Shown: positions 8,001-14,177 of the stretch, piece after piece
How the letters are laid out: each line of letters begins with the position of its first letter
Numbering within the stretch: position 1 is the first letter of the stretch
Assembly (NCBI GenBank): GCA_023392945.1
Contig: JAEWNB010000165.1
Location: 1 to 16,103, forward strand
DNA from: Bacteroidota bacterium
Lineage (GTDB): Bacteria > Bacteroidota > Bacteroidia > Bacteroidales > WCHB1-69
Length of the DNA: 16,103 bases
Direction of reading: 5' to 3'
The notes under the pieces: model-generated
Databases searched by the model: none
What the model was told of the DNA's origin: nothing
Seen by the model: the letters and a program-made list of their open reading frames with translations, nothing else
Program-made: the position numbers and the translations under genes

Positions 8001-9324
8001 GTGTATAACCCCATGGCTCATAATAGGAAGGAAAAACAGACAAATCAAATCCCACCAACAAATCATAATAGGATAAATTAAAGATGCCATCATAGCCATT
8101 TAGATATACCGGAACAAAAACCACTTTAATTTTACAATCGGGACTGTTGTTTAAGTCAAGCTCTTTTAAAAGTTGAATAATAGGATCATGAGCCGCGTCG
8201 TGCAAAGGATGAGTGGCATAATCATTCAGTATCGGATTATCAGAAACCGGAAGCGTCATATTTTTCAATAAGTCTTCTCTTTGACCGCTTGTTCCGGCAG
8301 GAACAGTAATAAAAGCCACTACCTCTTTGTTAGGATTAGAATCACGTAATTGGGCAAGACCTTTGATAAAGAGATCTATTCCCTTGTTTTTAAATTCATA
8401 TCGCCCGCTATTAATAACAAAAAGAGCATCCGAAGAAATTTGTTGCTGTAACAAAGAAGATGCCACCTGAACCAATTTTTGTCGGGCAACTCTTCTTTTT
8501 CTCAAATACTCCTCTCCTTGCGGTACAAAATTATTTTCAAAACCATTAATGGTAACAACGTCAACAGCTTTCTGTAAAAAGGAGGAACATTCTTGATTGG
8601 TAATTTCACTTACCGTGCTAAAAGCATCTGCAATATTAGCGGAAAGGCTTTCCAGAGAAAATTTTGACTGAACATCAAATTTGTTTGCCATATCCTGGGG
8701 ATTATACTGACTAATATTACCATATAGCGGAAGTCCGTTCCCGGCAATTGAACGACCAAGGACAGTAGCATGAGTGGTAAAAACTGTTGCTATCTGAGGG
8801 GCAACATCTTCCAGAAAAAGGATTCCCGCACCGGTCATCCATTCATGAAAATGAGCAACAATATTATCCATTGCACTACAATGGAAACGGTAAAAGCTGT
8901 CAATAACTTTTCCTGCCGCATAGCCAAAAAGTGCCGGCTCCGTATAATCCCAGTGCCCCGAAATAGAATCCAGCTTGTAATTTAGCCAGAATTGAGTCAA
9001 AATTTCATTCTTTTTTTCATAGTAATTGGAGAAATCTACCAAAATAACAATCGGATTCCCGCTTACTTTCCACCGTCCTATTCTAATTCTCAGACCTTCT
9101 TCGTGGGCAACTGCAAGCCAGTTTTTATAAAGTGAACTATCATCGACAAAATCGGGATGTCCATTTGATTCCCTCGACAGATCAGGACCAATACAAATGT
9201 AGTTGTTTTTTAATTTCTCAACTGCAGTAAAAGCTTTGGTAGATATGACAGTATGTATTCCCCCCACTTTGTTACAGATTTCCCAACTGGTCTCAAAAAT
9301 ATAATCAGCTCTTTTCATATACAT
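5095..9324 (-). CDS. fused GT3-type glycogen synthase and GT35 alpha-glucan phosphorylase
   Basis: This 1409-residue protein joins two opposing enzymes of glycogen metabolism. Residues 1 to about 560 resemble GT3 (eukaryotic-type) glycogen synthase: FETSWEICNKVGGIHTV near the N-terminus and the E-x7-E retaining-glycosyltransferase motif SYYEPWGYTPLE with Glu436 and Glu444. It would add glucose from a nucleotide sugar to a growing alpha-1,4-glucan; the donor is not evident. Residues from about 575 form a TIGR02094-type alpha-glucan phosphorylase: the WWSW leader domain (592-595), VAYFSMEFG (666-674), HLNEGH (831-836), THTPVPAGHDAF (871-882), a GFARRFATYKRA segment near 1060, and the pyridoxal phosphate site EASGTSGEKA with candidate Schiff-base Lys1165. 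It releases glucose-1-phosphate. The length equals a GT3 protein of about 550 plus a phosphorylase of about 850 residues. Met3 (9316-9318) is an alternative start given the short leader. Confidence 0.93.
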   Translation of the reverse strand: MYMKRADYIFETSWEICNKVGGIHTVISTKAFTAVEKLKNNYICIGPDLSRESNGHPDFVDDSSLYKNWLAVAHEEGLRIRIGRWKVSGNPIVILVDFSNYYEKKNEILTQFWLNYKLDSISGHWDYTEPALFGYAAGKVIDSFYRFHCSAMDNIVAHFHEWMTGAGILFLEDVAPQIATVFTTHATVLGRSIAGNGLPLYGNISQYNPQDMANKFDVQSKFSLESLSANIADAFSTVSEITNQECSSFLQKAVDVVTINGFENNFVPQGEEYLRKRRVARQKLVQVASSLLQQQISSDALFVINSGRYEFKNKGIDLFIKGLAQLRDSNPNKEVVAFITVPAGTSGQREDLLKNMTLPVSDNPILNDYATHPLHDAAHDPIIQLLKELDLNNSPDCKIKVVFVPVYLNGYDGIFNLSYYDLLVGFDLSVFPSYYEPWGYTPLESVAFGIPTVTTSLSGFGTWVKDNFGVQKSAWVIDRGDTNSEEVITKIAEAIYYFTHASAEESALISRNAVEISQKALWKNLYNNYLQLYDLAISKSNERYELYKNKTSGISLMVDKIEKPKPKWKRIIVKSALTENLKPLNEIAYNLWWSWNYQAKELFVEVGGEDLWKKYEENPVHLLQMLPLERIDHFDQDKQFLKKLGKVYKDFKTYLDTPSHRSEKKVAYFSMEFGISNELKIFSGGLGMLAGDYLKEASDCNVNMVGVGLLYRNGYFSQQISLNGEQVNLYPSQSFSKLPIYPLKDNNGDWKKISIALHGRNLYARIWRVNVGRIPLYLLDTDFNENSDEDRKVTGTLYGGDIENRLKQEILLGIGGIRMLDLLRENPEIFHLNEGHAAFLSLERIRVIMQTHHVNFQIAMELVKASSLFTTHTPVPAGHDAFSEDLMRIYFSNYPDRYNITWNSFMALGRKHVKYVNDKFSMSILACHLSQEINGVSRIHGRVSREMFEDLYEGHFANELHIGYVTNGVHYPTWTHKKWQMLHLDTFGNDFLTDSSNPQIWNKIYNVNDDEIWKIKEELRGELIDNVKILLEEQMSRRNESPSLIVNTLKSIRKDVLTVGFARRFATYKRAHLLFTNESNLNRLLNNPANPIQLLFAGKAHPEDKAGQDLIKKIIEFSRKPEFMGKIIFVENYDMILAKKLVSGCDVWLNTPERPMEASGTSGEKAVMNGVLNFSVLDGWWAEGYTERAGWALNEKITYSENQLQDELDSATLFSIFEEQIAPAFYKRNKDNIPIDWVMMMKKNFAAISPHFTMKRQIDDYYAKFYAKLEQQTNLLCDNNFENVHRLWRWKVKMINSWDDIEIGRVSLRETADINYFIGTTLNSFVELKLGAIEPDDLKLEMIITERNTEKDCLMKKYPFVFQSQENGVSIYKCVIETKDAGMWNAAIRMIPFNTLLPNDLDFNMVKWI

Positions 9325-9337
9325 ATAAATAAGTGCG

Positions 9338-9345
9338 CAAAGATA
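9338..9345 (-). promoter_or_regulatory. candidate -7 element of the glycogen enzyme/maf operon
   Basis: The minus strand reads TATCTTTG followed by CGC, an exact TAnnTTTG match. The predicted start near 9331 leaves only about 7 bases to Met1 or 13 to Met3 of the fusion protein, so Met3 deserves consideration. No -33 TTTG at normal spacing is seen. Confidence 0.5.
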
Positions 9346-9397
9346 TACAATTTACCGAATTTTTCAGTTTCTGTTTATTGTTAATCAAAATATTTTT

Positions 9398-9405
9398 TAC
9401 TTTTG
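9398..9405 (+). promoter_or_regulatory. candidate promoter of the lipoprotein/radical SAM operon
   Basis: TACTTTTG matches the Bacteroidota -7 consensus, and a TTG at 9378-9380 lies 17 bases upstream as a plausible -33 element. Transcription would start near 9412, about 31 bases before the ATG at 9443. With the minus-strand element at 9338-9345 this makes the 118-base gap a compact divergent promoter region. Confidence 0.5.
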
Positions 9406-9442
9406 TATCGTTTCATACCATGTAATATTAATAATACAAATC

Positions 9443-9850
9443 ATGTTTAACAAAATCCAAAAAAAGAAAAGAATACTAATCAGGAAATTTTTCGGTCTTT
9501 TTAGCTTCACCGCATTGATGTTTGTTTTTCAGGCTTGCTACGGCTGTGTGGATTGTGATAATTATAATTTTTTTATCACCGGCACTGTTACTTCTGACAA
9601 TTCCGAAACTCCCATTGAGGGAATTGAAGTATCTTTAATGGACGGTGAATATGTTGTAGCTTCTATTCTTACTGATTCTTTGGGAAAATATAAAATTGAA
9701 ACATACCGAAATGGTCAATATCCTGTTCATTTTGCTGACATAGATTCTTTGGAAAATGGTCATTTTTTACCACTCGATACTACTATAATTGTACCTGAAA
9801 ACTATTCCGGGTGCACGCTAAATGTCTCACTTCAGAATAGTGATAAGTAA
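9443..9850 (+). CDS. radical SAM-associated putative lipoprotein
   Basis: This 135-residue protein has a long basic n-region (KKKR, then RK), a hydrophobic core (about 16-29) and a lipobox-like QAC with Cys32 as the probable lipidated residue; Phe at the -3 position is atypical. The mature N-terminus reads CYGCVDC, a Cys-x2-Cys-x2-Cys arrangement. Residues 43 to about 132 look like a single beta-sandwich of the carboxypeptidase-regulatory or CNA-B type (ITGTVTSDNSETPIEGIEV, then a DSLGKYKI turn). It would sit in the outer membrane or periplasm. It is 11 bases upstream of a SPASM radical SAM gene, and the pair matches what I recall as the rSAM/lipoprotein system of Bacteroidota (TIGR04133/TIGR04134). 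Its function is unknown; whether the enzyme modifies this protein is inference. Confidence 0.8.
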   Translation: MFNKIQKKKRILIRKFFGLFSFTALMFVFQACYGCVDCDNYNFFITGTVTSDNSETPIEGIEVSLMDGEYVVASILTDSLGKYKIETYRNGQYPVHFADIDSLENGHFLPLDTTIIVPENYSGCTLNVSLQNSDK

Positions 9851-9861
9851 GACTTATTTTA

Positions 9862-10926
9862 ATGAAAAAACAAATTGGGCAATTTCTCCACCGACAATTT
9901 AGAAAAAATGAAATCGCTATTCATGAATTAAATTATCTGTTTTGGGAATGCACTTTGCGTTGTAATCTTAATTGCCTCCACTGTGGTTCGGATTGTAAGA
10001 GAACCTCAGCTCTTGAAGATATGCCTTTTGATGATTTTCTTCAAGCAATTATACCACTTAATAAAATATATAAGTCCGGCACTACAATGGTTGTCATTAC
10101 CGGTGGAGAACCTTTAATGCGGTCTGACTTGCCCGAGTGTGGCTTAAAACTCAGAGAGCACGGATTTCGATGGGGAATTGTTACCAATGGATTTGCATAC
10201 AATAAAGAAAACCACCTCAAACTGCTCAATGCCGGTATGGGGGCCATAACCCTTAGCTTTGACGGAATGGAAGAAACTCACAACCGACTACGCGGGAATC
10301 CGGATAGTTATTCTTATGCTTTGCGTGCATTGGACTTGATTGCCTCATCACCACAACTGAGCTATGACGTTGTTACTTGTGTTCACCAAAAAAATATTGA
10401 TGAACTTGAAGCTATCAAAAATCTTTTAGTAAAACACAAAACAAAGGCCTGGAGACTCTTCACCATTGCCCCAATCGGACGAGCTGCCCACAACCCTCTT
10501 TTGCAATTAAGCAATTGTCAACTAAGGCAAATGATGGATTTTATTGTCAAAACAAGAAAAGAAGGAATCATTGATGTCAAATTCAGTTGTGAAGCATTTA
10601 CCGGAAAATATGAAACACTTGTTCGAGATTCATTCTTTTTTTGCAGAGCCGGAATAAACATCGGTTCCGTGCTTATTGACGGAAGTATTTCTGCTTGTCC
10701 CAATATTAACAGATCTTTTATTCAAGGCTCTATTTATGAAGATAATTTGGTCGATGTATGGGAAACCCGCTTTCATGAAATGAGAAACCGTTCATGGACA
10801 CAAAAGGGTCTTTGTAAAAATTGCACCGACTTTAAAAACTGCCATGGAGGAGCATTACATTTATGGGATGAGAAAAGGACCGGGATCTTGCAATGTCATA
10901 AATGTCATTTGGAAGACTTTTCCTAA
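9862..10926 (+). CDS. SPASM-domain radical SAM enzyme of the rSAM/lipoprotein system
   Basis: This 354-residue cytoplasmic enzyme has the radical SAM cluster motif CNLNCLHC (Cys34, Cys38, Cys41), the SAM-binding GGEP motif (81-84), and conserved strands such as WGIVTNG and ITLSFDG. The C-terminal SPASM region holds seven Cys at 261, 279, 318, 321, 327, 345 and 348, the pattern that binds two auxiliary iron-sulfur clusters. SPASM enzymes commonly modify peptides or proteins (thioether links, epimerisation, Cys or Ser oxidation in sulfatase maturases). The upstream neighbour is a small lipoprotein gene 11 bases away, so the two are almost certainly cotranscribed. No RiPP-type precursor peptide or transporter lies nearby, which argues against a conventional natural-product cluster. 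The natural substrate cannot be told from sequence. Confidence 0.93.
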   Translation: MKKQIGQFLHRQFRKNEIAIHELNYLFWECTLRCNLNCLHCGSDCKRTSALEDMPFDDFLQAIIPLNKIYKSGTTMVVITGGEPLMRSDLPECGLKLREHGFRWGIVTNGFAYNKENHLKLLNAGMGAITLSFDGMEETHNRLRGNPDSYSYALRALDLIASSPQLSYDVVTCVHQKNIDELEAIKNLLVKHKTKAWRLFTIAPIGRAAHNPLLQLSNCQLRQMMDFIVKTRKEGIIDVKFSCEAFTGKYETLVRDSFFFCRAGINIGSVLIDGSISACPNINRSFIQGSIYEDNLVDVWETRFHEMRNRSWTQKGLCKNCTDFKNCHGGALHLWDEKRTGILQCHKCHLEDFS

Positions 10927-10931
10927 AATTA

Positions 10932-10944
10932 TGACATTTTGTCA
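10932..10944 (+). terminator. weak hairpin after the radical SAM gene
   Basis: TGACA and TGTCA pair around a 3-base loop just after the stop codon and are followed by a moderately T-rich stretch. The stem is only 5 bp, so termination here is doubtful, but dnaK downstream has its own promoter. Confidence 0.25.
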
Positions 10945-11032
10945 GTATTCTTTTACTATTATATCATTTACATTTCTCATATAACTATTTTATAATAAGT
11001 ATTTTTTTAATATTATCACCAAGATATTTATT

Positions 11033-11049
11033 TTGGCACAATGATTGCT
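11033..11049 (+). promoter_or_regulatory. sigma-54 (RpoN) -24/-12 promoter upstream of dnaK
   Basis: TTGGCAC, 5 bases, TTGCT reproduces the sigma-54 consensus TGGCAC-N5-TTGC with the invariant GG (11035-11036) and GC (11047-11048) separated by exactly 10 bases. The predicted start is near 11060, leaving about 42 bases to the dnaK ATG at 11102. Sigma-54 promoters need an AAA+ activator bound upstream; the 105 bases upstream to the radical SAM stop could hold its site but no clear inverted repeat was found. A near-miss Bacteroidota -7 element (TATTTTGG) overlaps the -24 box. Confidence 0.7.
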
Positions 11050-11101
11050 GTAATATAACATCAAAAAATTATTATTATTAACAATAAAATATTTATCAAT
11101 C

Positions 11102-13021
11102 ATGGGAAAAATTATAGGAATTGACCTGGGAACTACCAACTCTTGTGTATCAGTTATGGAAGGAAGCGAACCTGTTGTAATACCCAACAGTGAAGGTAGA
11201 AGGACCACTCCTTCTATCGTGGCTTTTGTAGGAAATAATGAAAGAAAAGTAGGAGATCCTGCCAAACGGCAAGCAATTACAAATCCAAAGAAAACTATTT
11301 ATTCTATAAAAAGGTTTATGGGTGAAACTTATGACAGAGTTCAGAAGGAAATTGGAAGAGTAACATATGCAGTGGAAAAATCATCCAATAATATGCCGTT
11401 AATAAAAATTGACGACAGAAACTATACTGCTCAGGAAATTTCAGCCATGATTCTTCAAAAAATGAAAAAAACGGCTGAAGATTATCTTGGAACAGAAGTA
11501 ACTGAGGCTGTTATTACTGTTCCTGCCTATTTTAGCGATTCTCAAAGACAAGCAACAAAAGAAGCCGGAGAAATTGCAGGATTAACAGTAAAACGTATAA
11601 TTAACGAACCTACTGCTGCCGCATTGGCATACGGCTTGGATAAAAAGAAAAATAACAATAAAGTTGCAGTATTTGACTTAGGTGGCGGAACATTTGACAT
11701 CTCAATTCTCGAATTAGGGGATGGTGTTTTTGAAGTTAAATCAACAAACGGCGATACCCATTTAGGTGGCGATGATTTTGACCATGCCATTATAGATTGG
11801 CTGGCTTCAGAATTTCAAAAGGATTATAATGTTGATTTACGTAAAGATCCGATGGCTTTACAACGTTTGAAAGAAGCTGCTGAAAAAGCTAAAATTGAAT
11901 TATCAAGCTCAAACTCCACTGAAATTAATCTTCCCTACATCATGCCTATTGACGGAGTCCCACAACACCTTGTTCGTTCACTGACCCGCGCTCAATTTGA
12001 ACAACTTACTGACAAATTGATTCAGGCTACTATTGAACCTTGTAGGAAAGCATTAAAAGATGCAGGATATAAAACTACTGATATTGATGAAGTTATCTTA
12101 GTAGGTGGTTCAACCCGTATCCCCGCCATTCAGAAAGTTGTGGAAGACTTTTTCGGAAAAATTCCTTCAAAAGGAGTTAACCCGGATGAGGTTGTTGCAG
12201 TTGGAGCTGCTATTCAGGGTGGAGTTCTTAGCGGTGATGTAAAAGATATTTTACTTTTGGATGTAACTCCGCTGTCTCTCGGACTTGAAACATTGGGCGG
12301 CGTAATGACCAGACTGATTGAATCTAATACTACTATCCCAACCAAAAAATCTGAAGTATTTACTACTGCCGTTGATAATCAAACTTCTGTGGAAATTCAC
12401 GTTTTACAAGGTGAAAGACCAATGGCAAATCAAAATAAAAGTATCGGACGTTTCCATCTTGAAGGAATTATGCCGGCTATGAGAGGTATTCCTCAAATTG
12501 AAGTTACTTTTGACATTGATTCCAATGGTATTTTGAATGTAACTGCACGCGACAAAGCCACCGGCAAAGAACAAAAAATCCGTATTGAAGCCTCTTCCGG
12601 CCTTTCTGATGCAGAAATCCAAAAAATGAAAAGTGAAGCAGAAGCCAATGCAGAAGCTGATAAAAAAGCAAAAGAAGAAGTTGACAAATTAAACACTGCT
12701 GATTCTTTGGTATTTAATACTGAAAAACAACTGAAAGAGTTCGGTGACAAAATCCCTGCTGATAAAAAATCAGCTATTGAAAATGCTAAAGACAAACTTC
12801 GCGAAGCTCATAATAACAAAGATTTCAACGGAATTGACACCTATACTGCTGAATTGCAATCGGCATGGCAGGATGCATCAAAAGAGATGTACAATGCAGG
12901 CAATGCACAACCAAATTCAGAACAGGATTTTTCCAATCAAGCAGGCCAACCAAATGAAGCACAATCCGGAGAAAATAAGGATGACAATGTTAAAGATGTT
13001 GATTTTGAAGAGGTGAAGTAA
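11102..13021 (+). CDS. dnaK: molecular chaperone DnaK (Hsp70)
   Basis: This 639-residue protein is a full-length bacterial Hsp70, which binds exposed hydrophobic segments of unfolded proteins in an ATP-driven cycle with DnaJ and GrpE. The ATPase domain shows GIDLGTTNS (6-13), RTTPS (34-38), the ITVPAYF segment (138-144), INEPTAAALAYG (167-178), DLGGGTFD (192-199) and VGGSTR (334-339). The interdomain linker and start of the substrate domain read DILLLDVTPLSLG (382-394). A charged helical lid covers about 505-600 and a flexible Asn/Gln-rich tail ends in DFEEVK. No dnaJ or grpE lies beside it, so it is a solitary gene here. It is preceded by a sigma-54-type promoter and followed by a strong terminator, so it appears monocistronic. 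Confidence 0.98.
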   Translation: MGKIIGIDLGTTNSCVSVMEGSEPVVIPNSEGRRTTPSIVAFVGNNERKVGDPAKRQAITNPKKTIYSIKRFMGETYDRVQKEIGRVTYAVEKSSNNMPLIKIDDRNYTAQEISAMILQKMKKTAEDYLGTEVTEAVITVPAYFSDSQRQATKEAGEIAGLTVKRIINEPTAAALAYGLDKKKNNNKVAVFDLGGGTFDISILELGDGVFEVKSTNGDTHLGGDDFDHAIIDWLASEFQKDYNVDLRKDPMALQRLKEAAEKAKIELSSSNSTEINLPYIMPIDGVPQHLVRSLTRAQFEQLTDKLIQATIEPCRKALKDAGYKTTDIDEVILVGGSTRIPAIQKVVEDFFGKIPSKGVNPDEVVAVGAAIQGGVLSGDVKDILLLDVTPLSLGLETLGGVMTRLIESNTTIPTKKSEVFTTAVDNQTSVEIHVLQGERPMANQNKSIGRFHLEGIMPAMRGIPQIEVTFDIDSNGILNVTARDKATGKEQKIRIEASSGLSDAEIQKMKSEAEANAEADKKAKEEVDKLNTADSLVFNTEKQLKEFGDKIPADKKSAIENAKDKLREAHNNKDFNGIDTYTAELQSAWQDASKEMYNAGNAQPNSEQDFSNQAGQPNEAQSGENKDDNVKDVDFEEVK

Positions 13022-13047
13022 AGATCGGATTTAAATAATACATAACT

Positions 13048-13083
13048 AAAAAAGTGTAACTCGTTGGGTTACACTTTTTTTTA
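13048..13083. terminator. intrinsic terminator, probably bidirectional
   Basis: AAAAAAGTGTAAC (13048-13060) pairs with GTTACACTTTTTT (13068-13080) around a 7-base loop, and the T-run continues for a few bases. It lies 27 bases after the dnaK stop. The matching A-run on the left gives a T-tract on the opposite strand, so it can also stop transcription from the convergent gene ending at 13169. Confidence 0.9.
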
Positions 13084-13168
13084 TTAGTTTCATAGTTAAT
13101 CAAGAGAAGGTTATGACCAAGATTACCTTAATTATATAAACAGCATTTTTCTTGTAGATTTCAAAATA

Positions 13169-13978
13169 CTATTTTCCTTGAATATATTCGTTTAATTCAC
13201 GCTTACTGCTGGAAAATTCCAAAACATTGTTTACGATATAATACTTGTTTTTGTCATAACAAAAATCATAGGCATATTTCAGAAAATCCAATTTAGTCTT
13301 TTCAAAATCAAAAAGTTGAGCAATTTCAGCAATTTGGGCCGAAGTCATCAGTTCAGAAGCAACGGCTTGTTTTGCAATAACAAGACGGGTATCATTAAAA
13401 TCTTCATTTTGAATGGTCATCTTTAAACGCATAAAATCTTCTGAAGAAAACGTTTGCGGAAAAGGAGCAGGAGCCGGATTTATAACAACAACCTGAGGAT
13501 TTTGCGGATAATCATGATAATTTGGACTTTGAGGATTGTGTGGATTGTTCCCATGTTTGTGACGAGGTGGCCGCATATCTTGTCGATCTTGTTCATATCG
13601 GTCTAAGATGTCTGTCGCCATTTGATTGAATGCGATAGTTGTGTAAATGGCAGCCTGAATATCGTAATTAACCGATTCAAGACTAATTCTTCCTTCTCGC
13701 GGTGAGTATTGAAGAAGATAATTATTATTACCGGGATGAATACGCAAACTAGACGACATTTCACTATATTGCTTATTATTAAGGATAATTTTAATTTGAT
13801 AATTTCCTGGGGCTAATCCGGAAATATTAATAGATTCTGTTTGTGAATTATTTTGGATAGCATCGTTAATATAAATCCAAAACTGCTCGTGATGAACACT
13901 TGAGACTGTTAAAGATGCTTGAGCCCATGCCAAAGAAGCGAAGAAGATCGCAAACAATAAAAGAAAAAATCTTTTCAT
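13169..13978 (-). CDS. secreted DUF4476-domain protein
   Basis: This 269-residue protein starts with a clear signal peptide (basic MKR, Leu/Phe-rich core, cleavage after LAWA before Gln20). Residues 22-90 form a beta-rich segment with a GLAPGNYQIKI motif, reminiscent of PEGA-type surface domains. Residues 136-177 are a low-complexity linker rich in Pro, Asn and His. Residues 178-268 match the DUF4476 pattern of Bacteroidota: F..LK..I, RL..AKQ, LM(T)..QI..I..LFDFE, LDFLKYAYD, and a final SSSKREL..Y. DUF4476 has no established function that I know of. The protein is probably periplasmic or outer-membrane associated. It is transcribed toward dnaK and lies 199 bases after the Dus gene on the same strand, with its own candidate promoter. 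Confidence 0.85.
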   Translation of the reverse strand: MKRFFLLLFAIFFASLAWAQASLTVSSVHHEQFWIYINDAIQNNSQTESINISGLAPGNYQIKIILNNKQYSEMSSSLRIHPGNNNYLLQYSPREGRISLESVNYDIQAAIYTTIAFNQMATDILDRYEQDRQDMRPPRHKHGNNPHNPQSPNYHDYPQNPQVVVINPAPAPFPQTFSSEDFMRLKMTIQNEDFNDTRLVIAKQAVASELMTSAQIAEIAQLFDFEKTKLDFLKYAYDFCYDKNKYYIVNNVLEFSSSKRELNEYIQGK

Positions 13979-14009
13979 AAACTTAAATTATTATAGTTAA
14001 TATTGATCA

Positions 14010-14017
14010 CAAAAATA
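14010..14017 (-). promoter_or_regulatory. candidate -7 element of the DUF4476 gene
   Basis: The minus strand reads TATTTTTG, an exact TAnnTTTG match, placing a start near 14003 and a leader of about 25 bases. No -33 TTTG is visible upstream. Confidence 0.4.
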
Positions 14018-14177
14018 CTATTTTTTTTATTATTTGAAGAAATTGTGTAAAACAGAATTATGCCTTGCTAAAAAAAGACTATGATTATAAGCTTACCTTT
14101 TTAAAGTCCTGTGATAATCAATAGAAAGTTTTCCCCATATTAAAACAGTATCATCATTACTAATAGAACTTTTTCAA

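Noticed and set aside
5230..8985. Plus-strand open frames up to 159 codons opposite the glycogen enzyme gene
   Set aside because: The minus-strand frame contains conserved synthase and phosphorylase motifs throughout; the opposite frames are low-complexity antisense shadows.
9443..10926. Possible RiPP natural-product cluster
   Set aside because: No short precursor peptide with a leader, no transporter and no peptidase are present; the partner is a 135-residue folded-looking lipoprotein.
12493..13016. Alternative frames overlapping the 3' part of dnaK
   Set aside because: They overlap the conserved DnaK substrate-binding domain and lid and show no family features.
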